Positions 1 through 5,704 of a stretch of DNA of 11,897 bases are shown here, in pieces. The notes beneath the pieces were generated by a model. That model made no database searches. It was not told the origin of the DNA and saw only the letters and a list, made by a program, of their open reading frames with translations. The stretch lies in assembly GCA_021162125.1 (NCBI GenBank), contig JAGGZG010000310.1:1-11897 (forward strand), in the 5' to 3' direction. Numbering within the stretch: the first letter of the stretch is position 1; each line of letters starts with the position of its first letter. The position numbers and the translations under genes are program-made. The DNA is from Anaerolineae bacterium. Lineage in GTDB: Bacteria; Chloroflexota; Anaerolineae; JACIWR01.

Positions 1-92
1 GGCTAAGCAGCGGAAGGGCCTGTCCTGAGCGCAGTCGAAGGGCGCTGGAAGCGCCCTGAATCGCCGCCTGGACGGGTCAATAGCCCGCTTTT
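1..92. other. gene-free stretch with short palindromic repeats
   Basis: No coding sequence could be supported here. Bases 19-42 resemble a dispersed intergenic repeat whose core on the other strand reads CTTCGACTGCGCTCAGGA; a related sequence occurs inside the YfhO gene near 9521-9562. It runs into a hairpin with arms AGGGCGC (39-45) and GCGCCCT (51-57) around a 5-base loop. No T run follows, so this is more likely a repeat than an intrinsic terminator. Confidence 0.5.
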
Positions 93-183
93 AGAGTGTA
101 TCGAAAAATTGCGATTATGGTCAACTTTTATCTATGTATGCACAGGAGGGTTGTGACATAACGCGAGTTTTCCGACACACTCT
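93..183. mobile_element. MITE-like element, 91 bp, with 16-bp imperfect terminal inverted repeats
   Basis: The left end (93-108) and the reverse complement of the right end (168-183) match at 14 of 16 positions; both begin AGAGTGT. The 59-base interior is AT-richer than its surroundings and codes for nothing recognisable. Short inverted ends with no transposase suggest a non-autonomous insertion sequence derivative or a deleted IS remnant. No convincing target duplication is visible next to it, so the boundaries rest only on the inverted repeats. It lies just upstream of the degraded Asp-box/RHS gene and may mark the 5' breakpoint of that gene. Confidence 0.45.
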
Positions 184-206
184 TCAGCGCTCTTCGCCTG
201 CTCAGC

Positions 207-224
207 CTGGACGTTTACGTCCAG
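207..224. repeat. perfect 8-bp inverted repeat (small hairpin)
   Basis: CTGGACGT (207-214) and ACGTCCAG (217-224) are perfect complements separated by two T residues. It lies at the 5' edge of the degraded Asp-box region. It is too short to identify as a particular element, and no T run follows that would make it a terminator. Confidence 0.35.
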
Positions 225-240
225 ACGACGCGGCAGCAGC

Positions 241-932
241 ACCGACTTTTCTCAAGTACTGATACCGGCTTACAGCCTATATAACTACCCACTGACACAG
301 TGCCACCGTAGCATCTTCTGGCGCAGTGGGGACCACGGCCAGACCTGGGAGGCAGTCTGTACCTGACCCCGGGATTACGCTGATAGCGACCGTCACGTGA
401 CGGGCCTGTGGAGCGATCTGCTTCACCTTTTCGGGACTTTCGACGGAACAGTGAGCAATCCCGTCATCGAAAGCACCGATGGGGGGATAATTGGACCGCC
501 GGCAGTTTCTATATCTCCAAACAACGCCAGATCATGGCCGATCCCGTGCGGGAAGGGGTACTGTGGCTGGTAGCCAGGACCGGTCTCTACCTCTCACAGA
601 CCGGAGCCAGTGGCTTCCAGCAGGTCTTCGACGCCGGGAACACCGACGTGAGGGCGGTGGCCGTGGATGGGTACGAGGGAACCGTTTATCTGGGTGGCAA
701 CAACCGGTTGATGGCTTACTCCCTGGATGGAGGGGCGAGCTGGACCAATGCTTCCCTGCCCCTGGGCGGGCCGGTGACATATGACACCAACGTTCTGGCT
801 CTGGCAGCCGAGCTTCCTTCCTTCATCCCTCCCGACCGCACCCTCGCCCCCGAAGATTCCTGCCTGGCCAATAACCCACAGGGCTTCGCCGGCCACCCGG
901 TGAACACCCGCACCGGCAACTTCACCCACTAG
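241..932 (+). pseudogene. Asp-box (BNR repeat) plus RHS-entry region, broken N-terminal fragment
   Basis: This is the front of a large secreted or surface Asp-box/RHS protein, now broken. In the frame of base 310 one reads an Asp-box like SGDHGQTW (about 325-348), a TGA at 364-366, and then open sequence to VIESTDGG. The frame is lost in a run of six Gs (481-486): one more G would restore the Asp-box STDGGDNW. From there the frame of the 408-932 ORF continues through a third Asp-box, SLDGGASW (about 721-744), and ends in NTRTGNFTH, the sequence that introduces RHS domains. It stops at TAG 930-932, where the related sequence would carry on; a CAG-to-TAG change would explain it. Asp-boxes are known to stabilise beta-propeller blades in sialidase-like folds. 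The GTG at 408 is probably only the first start codon after the break, not a native start. Confidence 0.7.
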
Positions 933-935
933 GAG

Positions 936-1460
936 GTGGACGTGACTATCCACACCCGTGGCTTGCCCCTCACCTTCGAGCGCTCCTACAACTCCCTCGA
1001 TACCTACGCCGGTCCCCTGGGCCATGGCTGGACGCACAACTACAACATGCACCTGGAAGTCGTCAGCGATACAGTAACACTGATGGCCCCGCGTGGTTCG
1101 CGCCTGACCTTCAACGACAACGGCGATGACACCTTCATCCCCTGGCCGGGCCTCCGGGCCACCCTGGTGCGCAATCCAGACGACACCTACACCCTCACTC
1201 GCGGCGACCAGATCGTCTACACCTTCGACGCCACCGGCCGCCTGGCATCCCTGGCCGACTCCAACGGCAACACCACCACCCTGACCTACACCGGCGACAA
1301 TCTGACAACCATCACCGGCCCGGTCGGACGCTCGCTGACACTGGCCTACGACGGCCAGGGACGGATCACCCAGCTCACCGACCCCCTGGGGCGCGTGGTG
1401 AGCTACGCCTACGACGCTGCCCACCGCCTGCTCTCCCTAGTGCACGCTCAATGTCATTAA
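936..1460 (+). pseudogene. RHS-repeat protein, central fragment
   Basis: It is in the same frame as the fragment before TAG 930-932 and separated from it only by that stop, so both belong to one gene. Residues VTIHTRGLPLTFERSYNS followed by GPLGHGWTHNYN are the typical start of an RHS domain (DUF6531-like). Tyr-Asp repeats follow, such as YAYDAAHRL and LTDPLGRVV. RHS repeats in known proteins build a hollow beta-cocoon shell in secreted polymorphic toxins, teneurins and wall-associated proteins. The native sequence ends at LVH (about base 1446); the last few codons to the TAA come from the inserted element at 1447. GTG 936 is the first possible restart but has no convincing ribosome binding site, so a functional product is unlikely. 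Confidence 0.75.
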
Positions 1461-1592
1461 GTTAAGGAATCGCCCAGACCTCCGAGGTCTTGTGCGGCCC
1501 TTGCGCAACGGGAATTTGCAGCAAATACGGCATAATTTGCACCTGTGAGTCTCCACCGGAGACCTCGGAGGTCTTATCTTAATGACATTGAG
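1447..1592. mobile_element. 146-bp MITE with 15-bp perfect terminal inverted repeats and 6-bp target duplication
   Basis: The ends CTCAATGTCATTAAG (1447-1461) and CTTAATGACATTGAG (1578-1592) are perfect inverted repeats. They are flanked by TGCACG on both sides (1441-1446 and 1593-1598), a clear target-site duplication. Two 15-base near-palindromes inside, AGACCTCCGAGGTCT (1476-1490) and its exact reverse complement (1560-1574), form subterminal inverted repeats. There is no room for a transposase. Removing the element and one TGCACG copy (152 bp) rejoins the RHS frame exactly as LVHADGNG, which supports the boundaries. The insertion shifts the frame and brings in a TAA. A transposase elsewhere in the genome presumably moved it; its family cannot be named from the ends alone. 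Confidence 0.85.
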
Positions 1593-1909
1593 TGCACGCT
1601 GACGGCAACGGCGTCCCCGCGGCCAGCTTTGCCTACACCTACGACGCGGTGGGCAACCGCACCCAGGCCGTGGAGATGATCCTGGGCCAGACGGTGACCA
1701 TCAACTACGGCTACGACGATCTCTACCGTCTGACCTCGGCGGCCTACTCCGGTGGGGAGAACTTCACCTACACCTACGACGTCGTGGGCAACCGGCTGGC
1801 GATAACGACGAGTAACGGGTCAACGAGTTACGAGTACGACGCCGCCTATAGCATCAATGTTGAACTTTTCGGCGGGGGATGTTATAATGGGATCGTGAGT
1901 CGCTCCTAG
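1592..1909 (+). pseudogene. RHS-repeat protein, 3' fragment, truncated
   Basis: This is the continuation of the RHS gene beyond the inserted element, now in another frame. The native sequence starts at ADGNG (about base 1599). Three RHS/YD repeats are plain: YTYDAVGNRTQ, YGYDDLYRLTSA and YTYDVVGNRLA, followed by YEYDAA. The similarity stops abruptly near 1848, where a further repeat ending in a core domain would be expected; the remaining codons to TAG 1907-1909 overlap the promoter of the next operon. No C-terminal toxin or anchor domain remains. With the stop, the frameshift, the insertion and the lost 3' end, this locus is dead as a full-length gene. Confidence 0.75.
1860..1888 (+). promoter_or_regulatory. 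near-consensus sigma-70-type promoter
   Basis: TTGAAC (1860-1865) and TATAAT (1883-1888) are separated by 17 bases, close to the housekeeping consensus. Transcription would start near 1895, about 85 bases before the GTG of the MntA remnant. It lies within a few bases of the 3' truncation of the RHS pseudogene, so it probably came in with, or belongs to, the downstream MNT/HEPN operon. Confidence 0.7.
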
Positions 1910-1978
1910 TCGGTGGTTGTCTGTAGTATTCGCACCACGCTATAACTTGCTCGCTTTCGAGGCAAGGGGAGGTGTACC

Positions 1979-2317
1979 GTGTCGGTGCTTGATATTGCCC
2001 AATACACTGACCAACTCAATACGTACTTCGCAGACTTGCCCCGTGTCGGCCTGGCCTATCTCTTTGGTTCCCAGGCGCGGAGGAAGGCTGGCCCGCTTAG
2101 CGATGTGGATATTGCCGTGTTATTAGAAGGTACGCCGGACGCTGATACCTGTTTCGACCTGCGCCTGGAGATCATCGGCGGGATGATGTGCATCTTTACC
2201 TGGAAGTTGATCCCGAAAAGGTCTACTACATCGTGCAACACTATCTGGAGGACTTCGATCGCTTCGCCCAGTACGTGGCCGACTTCGTGGCTCGACACAT
2301 CGAAAATGGAAAGGTGA
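1979..2317 (+). pseudogene. MNT-domain nucleotidyltransferase (MntA-like antitoxin), truncated by internal deletion
   Basis: The N-terminal part is a minimal nucleotidyltransferase of the polymerase-beta superfamily. LAYLFGSQAR (about residues 23-32) followed by LSDVDIAVLL contains the GSxxR and SDxD signature, the latter carrying two metal-binding aspartates. In MntA/HepT systems this enzyme is known to AMPylate and silence the HEPN toxin. The GTG start at 1979 has a strong Shine-Dalgarno site, GGGGAGGT (1966-1973), five bases upstream. Family members are usually about 130-150 aa. Here the similarity ends at RLEIIGG (about residue 69, base 2184); the remaining codons to TGA 2315-2317 read HepT DNA in the wrong frame. 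The third catalytic acidic residue of the family should lie in the lost part, so activity is doubtful. Confidence 0.75.
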
Positions 2318-2328
2318 GTGCACTGTGA
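2185..2328 (+). pseudogene. HepT-like HEPN (DUF86) toxin, C-terminal remnant
   Basis: Read in the frame of base 2185, the DNA encodes DVHLYLEVDPEKVYYIV and then LEDFDRFAQYVADFV, ending at TGA 2326-2328. From family knowledge this matches the C-terminus of DUF86/HepT proteins, where RNxxVH is followed by a stretch like YLEVDPEKVY and an amphipathic helix with LDDF. The His of the RNase motif (codon 2191-2193) is present, but the Arg and the whole N-terminal helical part, roughly 90-100 residues, are missing. There is no start codon of its own. An internal deletion has joined it, out of frame, to the MntA front near 2175-2193. The toxin cannot be functional as it stands. Confidence 0.65.
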
Positions 2329-2768
2329 CCAGCCCAACGACCATCGTCGCCAAGTTGCAGAGCAACCTACGCTTCAAGTTGGCCTACATCCGCGTGTACC
2401 ATGACTTCCAGCAGACAGTTACTGAAGATGAGGTTAAAGCCTTGATGAAGACGCTGATCGAGGCCGAGCGCGAGACGATCGGCAGCCTGACAAGGCGTAT
2501 CCGCCAGCTCGGCGGTGCGGTGCAGCCGGAAAGCCAGCCAGGGCAAAGCGCGCAGGAACTGAGAATCAAGGCCAGCACACAACGCACCACGCTGGCTAAG
2601 CTCCGCTTCTTGCAGCGAGGTGCAACCCGCGCGATTGAATGGTACGATGAGCAGATAGCGGCCCTGGCGGACGACGAAGAGACCGTCGGTTTGTTGAAGG
2701 CATTGCGGGAGGATAAGCGCCAGCACTTGCAGCGATTGGAGGACATGATCGCCAGGTTGGGTGGCTGA
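2325..2768 (+). CDS. helical-bundle protein, ferritin-like (DUF2383-type) candidate
   Basis: This is a 147-aa, almost wholly helical and strongly charged soluble protein without signal peptide or membrane segment. The pattern suggests a four-helix bundle: helix 1 about residues 7-31, helix 2 about 34-63, a Pro/Gly/Gln-rich loop 66-78, helix 3 about 79-113 and helix 4 about 117-145. The length and layout resemble ferritin-like DUF2383 proteins. Canonical ExxH iron ligands are not evident; the nearest candidates are EAERE (about 48-52) and the DKRQHLQRLED stretch near the end, so metal binding is unproven. The GTG start overlaps the stop of the HepT remnant (GTGA, 2325-2328), which implies translational coupling with the former MNT/HEPN operon; GGAAAGGTGAG upstream may serve as a ribosome site. 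The function is not known, and the fold assignment is moderate. Confidence 0.6.
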   Translation: MTSPTTIVAKLQSNLRFKLAYIRVYHDFQQTVTEDEVKALMKTLIEAERETIGSLTRRIRQLGGAVQPESQPGQSAQELRIKASTQRTTLAKLRFLQRGATRAIEWYDEQIAALADDEETVGLLKALREDKRQHLQRLEDMIARLGG

Positions 2769-2800
2769 AGCAAGGAAAAAGGAGAAGAAGGAGGGGACTT

Positions 2801-4099
2801 TTGCAGAAAGTGGCCATCGCAGACGTAAGCCAGCAAACGCTGGCGGAGGGCATCGAGGAAATCTTCGCTGCCTTTGGGGGCGTGGAGGCGGTGATCCCCC
2901 GCGAAAGTACAGTGTTCATCAAACCCAACGGCATCCACTTCTCCCCGCAGACTCACACCGATCCCCGCGTGCTGGCAGCACTGCTGGCTACCTTGCGCGA
3001 CCACGGGTACACCCGACTGGCCGTGATGGAAAATTGTACTGGCGGCAACTTCACCCGCCTGGTGTTCAGGATCACCGGCTACGCGGCCCTGTGCCGGCGC
3101 TATGGCGCGGAGGCCGTTTATCTGGACGAAGGACCAACAGTCGCGGTCACCCTGCGCGGCGAGGACGAGCCCACGCGCATCCCCCGTCGCCTGTACGACG
3201 ACCTCGTCGTCCACAGGGGCAATAATTTCTATCTGAACCTGCCCAAGCTCAAGACACACTCCATGACCACAGTAACGCTGGGCATCAAAAACCAGCAGGC
3301 GTTCCCGGTCCACGCCGACCGCATGACTCGCCACACTCACGACACACTGCACCGTCGCCTGGCAGCCCTCTACGACCTCATCCGCCCGGACTTTTGCCTC
3401 ATCGAGGGACTGACTGCCACTATCCACGGCCACTTCCCGACGACAACTCTGCTCGACGAGTGCGTCGTGCCCATGAACCTGCTCATCGGCGGGCGCGATA
3501 CGCTGGCGGTGGACGTCGTGGGCGCGCGCGTGCTGGGCTACAACGTCGCCGAGGTCGAGCATTTGCGGCTGGTCGCCGAGTGGGGCCTGGGAGAGGGCGA
3601 TCTGGCGAACATCGAGGTGCTTGGTGTACCGCTCAGCCGTTTTACCGAGAAGTACCCCTGCACGTTGTTACGCCGCTTTCATCCGGACGTGCGCATCGTC
3701 GAGGGGAAGGAACGGGCGTGCGTGGAGGGTTGTAAGGGCAACAGCGAGTGCATTCTGGAGATGTTGACCAACGACTACGGCGGCAAGGGTGGGTGGACGC
3801 TGGTGTTTGGCAAGGGAGTAGACAAAGGGGAACTGGAGGGTCTCGAGGGGGATGTTTTGGTCGTGGGGCCGTGTGCGGTGGGTGAGGTGGCGGACTGGCT
3901 GAGAGCGCGCTATCCCGGCCGCAAGGTGTACACCGTGAACGAGCACAATGATCTGATGCTGAACACCACTTACCAGGCCCGGTTGATGGGCATCACGCCG
4001 GTGACGATGGTGCCCATGAACCCACTTCTCTCGGCGTGGACACTGATCCAGGCCCGTCTGCACGGCTTGACCGCGCGGGTGCCGCCGTTACTCGGGTAG
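2801..4099 (+). CDS. DUF362 domain-containing protein
   Basis: This 432-aa protein belongs to the DUF362 family, whose biochemical role is unsettled; some members carry ferredoxin-type clusters. Family signs are IKPNG (residues 40-44), NLPKLKTHSMTTVTLGIKNQ (146-165) and LIGGRDTLAVDVVGARVLGY (about 227-246). The TTG start at 2801 is chosen because AAGGAGG (2788-2794) lies six bases upstream and the next residues, QKVAIADVS, match the usual DUF362 beginning. The distal part (about 300-432) is not a standard 4Fe-4S ferredoxin domain. It holds CVEGCKGNSEC (Cys 307, 311 and 317), which might bind a metal or cluster, and then a Rossmann-like stretch with VVGPCAVGEVADWLRARYPG. No signal peptide or membrane helix is seen, so it is likely cytoplasmic. 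It lies 32 bases after the helical-bundle gene and is probably co-transcribed with it. Confidence 0.85.
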   Translation: MQKVAIADVSQQTLAEGIEEIFAAFGGVEAVIPRESTVFIKPNGIHFSPQTHTDPRVLAALLATLRDHGYTRLAVMENCTGGNFTRLVFRITGYAALCRRYGAEAVYLDEGPTVAVTLRGEDEPTRIPRRLYDDLVVHRGNNFYLNLPKLKTHSMTTVTLGIKNQQAFPVHADRMTRHTHDTLHRRLAALYDLIRPDFCLIEGLTATIHGHFPTTTLLDECVVPMNLLIGGRDTLAVDVVGARVLGYNVAEVEHLRLVAEWGLGEGDLANIEVLGVPLSRFTEKYPCTLLRRFHPDVRIVEGKERACVEGCKGNSECILEMLTNDYGGKGGWTLVFGKGVDKGELEGLEGDVLVVGPCAVGEVADWLRARYPGRKVYTVNEHNDLMLNTTYQARLMGITPVTMVPMNPLLSAWTLIQARLHGLTARVPPLLG

Positions 4100-4135
4100 C
4101 GGCGAACCGGCAGCATATCGTAGAGATTGGGTGTA

Positions 4136-4214
4136 GCCCTCACCCCCTCTCCCGTCCATCCCTCGGCTTCGGTCGGGACGACAGGAGAGTGGGGCCAGGG
4201 GGAGGGGTGAGGGC
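4136..4214. repeat. GC-rich palindromic intergenic repeat (REP-like), 79 bp
   Basis: The left end GCCCTCACCCC (4136-4146) pairs perfectly with GGGGTGAGGGC (4204-4214). Further pairing of CTCTCC (4148-4153) with GGAGAG (about 4184-4189) and smaller stems near the middle make a long hairpin. It begins 36 bases after the DUF362 stop. It could stabilise or end that transcript, but it has no T run and looks like a dispersed repeat family. Confidence 0.6.
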
Positions 4215-4255
4215 CTTTCCCGGCGGCTTTAAGTTAACGCATATGGGACAGGCTT

Positions 4256-4299
4256 CCCCCCTGTGAGCGGGGGGCTGAGGGGAGCGAGTGGCGAGCCAC
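4256..4299. repeat. two small hairpins upstream of glgC
   Basis: CCCCCC (4256-4261) pairs with GGGGGG (4269-4274) across a 7-base loop, and GTGGC (4288-4292) pairs with GCCAC (4295-4299). Neither is followed by a T run. Together with the palindrome at 4136-4214 they fill most of the 254-base gap between the DUF362 gene and glgC, where no gene could be supported. Confidence 0.4.
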
Positions 4300-4306
4300 G
4301 GATGCT

Positions 4307-4338
4307 TTGTAAAAAGTGCAAAACTACTGACATATTAT
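4307..4338 (+). promoter_or_regulatory. possible weak promoter of glgC
   Basis: An AT-rich patch precedes glgC. TTGTAA (4307-4312) and CATATT (4331-4336) have 18-base spacing; TATTAT (4333-4338) is a better -10 match but lies 20 bases from the -35. A start around 4343-4347 would leave a very short leader just at the ribosome binding site. This is only a candidate. Confidence 0.25.
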
Positions 4339-4353
4339 ACGAGGAGGGACATA

Positions 4354-5613
4354 ATGCCACGCCAAAATGTACTGGCCGTCGTGCTTGGGGGTGGGCGGGG
4401 AACCCGCCTCTACCCGCTGACCAAATTGCGAGCCAAACCGGCTGTGCCCCTCGCCGGTAAATATCGCTTGATTGACATCCCCATCAGCAACTGTATCAAC
4501 TCCGGCTTCACCCGCATCTTCGTCCTTACCCAGTTCCTCTCGGCCTCCCTGCGGCGCCACGTCTACCAGACCTACAAGTTCGATATTTTCTCCGGTGGCT
4601 TCGTCGAGATTCTGCCCGCCGAGCAGACATTGACCAGCACCGATTGGTACCAGGGGACGGCGGACGCGGTTCGCCGACAAGTGGATCGCTTCCTTAGCCG
4701 GGGGGCGGGGGATGTGCTGATCCTGGCTGGTGATCACCTTTACCGGATGGACTACAGCCAGTTCGTCCGTTTTCACCGGGAAAGCAGGGCCGACGTCACC
4801 CTCGCCGTCCTTCCCATCTCGGCGGAGGAAGCTCCCCGCTACGGCATCCTCAAGACCAACGAGGAGGGGCGCATCGTCGCCTTCCGGGAAAAGCCCCAGG
4901 GTCCAGAGGCACTGGAGGGGCTGGAGAGCCGCCACGGTGACGAGCGCTCCTATCTGGCTTCGATGGGCGTCTACGTCTTCCGTATGGACGTGCTGGCCCG
5001 CCTGCTGGAAGAGAACAGCGGTGACGATTTCGGCGGGCACATCATCCCGGCGGCCATCGAATCGGTGCGCGTTTACGCTTTCCCTTTCGATGGCTACTGG
5101 GAGGACATCGGCACCGTCTCCGCCTTCTACGAGGCCAATCTGTCTCTGACCCAACCTGATCCACCTTTCGACTTCTACGACCCACACCGGCCCATTTACA
5201 CTCGCCCCCGCTTCCTGCCTCCCTCGCGGATAGACGGCTGCCGGCTGGAACGGGTAGTGGTGCCGGAGGGTTGCCGGCTGTACGACGCAGATCTCGAGGA
5301 ATGTATCATCGGCCTGCGCAGCGTGGTGCGGCCAGGAGCGCGGTTACGTCGGGTGGTGATGATGGGCGCTGATTTTTACGAGGACGAGTCCGAAAAAGCG
5401 GAAAATCGTCGCCTGGGACGGCCTCACGTGGGTATTGGGCAGGGCGCTCACATCGAACGGGCGATCATTGACAAAAACGCTCGCATCGGGCAAGGGGTCA
5501 TCATCCGCTCCCACGAGGGAGAGCCGGACCAGGAAGAAGAAAATTACGTCATCCGGGACGGGATTGTCGTCGTCCCCAAGAACGCCATTGTACCCGCTGG
5601 CACGGCCATCTGA
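4354..5613 (+). CDS. glgC: glucose-1-phosphate adenylyltransferase (ADP-glucose pyrophosphorylase)
   Basis: This cytoplasmic enzyme (EC 2.7.7.27) makes ADP-glucose and diphosphate from ATP and glucose 1-phosphate, the committed step of bacterial glycogen synthesis. The 419-aa length fits the family. Seen in order: the nucleotide-binding loop GGGRGTRLYPLT (12-23), KPAVPLAGKYRLIDIPISNC (28-47), WYQGTADAV (98-106), LAGDHLYRMDY (124-134) with the catalytic Asp in GDHLY, YGIL (163-166) and FREKP (177-181) around the sugar-phosphate site, YWEDIGT near 248-254, and a C-terminal left-handed beta-helix ending VVPKNAIVPAGTAI. The phrasing YWEDIGT plus FYEANL resembles cyanobacterial and plant enzymes more than E. 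coli GlgC (inference). ATG 4354 is preferred over the upstream in-frame start at 4288 because GAGGAGGG (4341-4348) precedes it and the family begins here. It probably shares a transcript with the coiled-coil gene 91 bases downstream. Confidence 0.95.
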   Translation: MPRQNVLAVVLGGGRGTRLYPLTKLRAKPAVPLAGKYRLIDIPISNCINSGFTRIFVLTQFLSASLRRHVYQTYKFDIFSGGFVEILPAEQTLTSTDWYQGTADAVRRQVDRFLSRGAGDVLILAGDHLYRMDYSQFVRFHRESRADVTLAVLPISAEEAPRYGILKTNEEGRIVAFREKPQGPEALEGLESRHGDERSYLASMGVYVFRMDVLARLLEENSGDDFGGHIIPAAIESVRVYAFPFDGYWEDIGTVSAFYEANLSLTQPDPPFDFYDPHRPIYTRPRFLPPSRIDGCRLERVVVPEGCRLYDADLEECIIGLRSVVRPGARLRRVVMMGADFYEDESEKAENRRLGRPHVGIGQGAHIERAIIDKNARIGQGVIIRSHEGEPDQEEENYVIRDGIVVVPKNAIVPAGTAI

Positions 5614-5704
5614 CGCACTGCTGCCAGCTTCTTCCAAGCCCGCGACCTATGACGTAACCAGCGTGGAATGACAATACATCGGCGAGCAACAAGGAGATCA
5701 CTCA

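Noticed and set aside
39..57. Intrinsic terminator at the window start
   Set aside because: The hairpin is good, but it is not followed by a T run and is part of a repeat-like sequence.
594..1424. 276-codon open frame on the minus strand
   Set aside because: It lies wholly opposite the RHS fragments, whose + strand translation has clear family motifs; the minus product is Val/Gly-rich with no recognisable domain and no good ribosome site.
1917..2126. 69-codon open frame over the promoter leader and start of the MntA remnant
   Set aside because: It is out of frame with the MNT motifs and has no ribosome site or recognisable sequence.
2384..3562. 392-codon open frame on the minus strand
   Set aside because: It crosses two + strand genes with strong evidence (helical-bundle protein and DUF362 protein) and shows no domain; it is a by-product of GC-rich codon use.
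4288..4353. Upstream ATG extending glgC by 22 residues
   Set aside because: The extension has no family counterpart, whereas ATG 4354 has GAGGAGGG at proper spacing and begins MPRQNVLAVVLGGG as expected for GlgC.
4324..5187. 287-codon open frame on the minus strand
   Set aside because: It is antisense to glgC, whose motifs are unmistakable.
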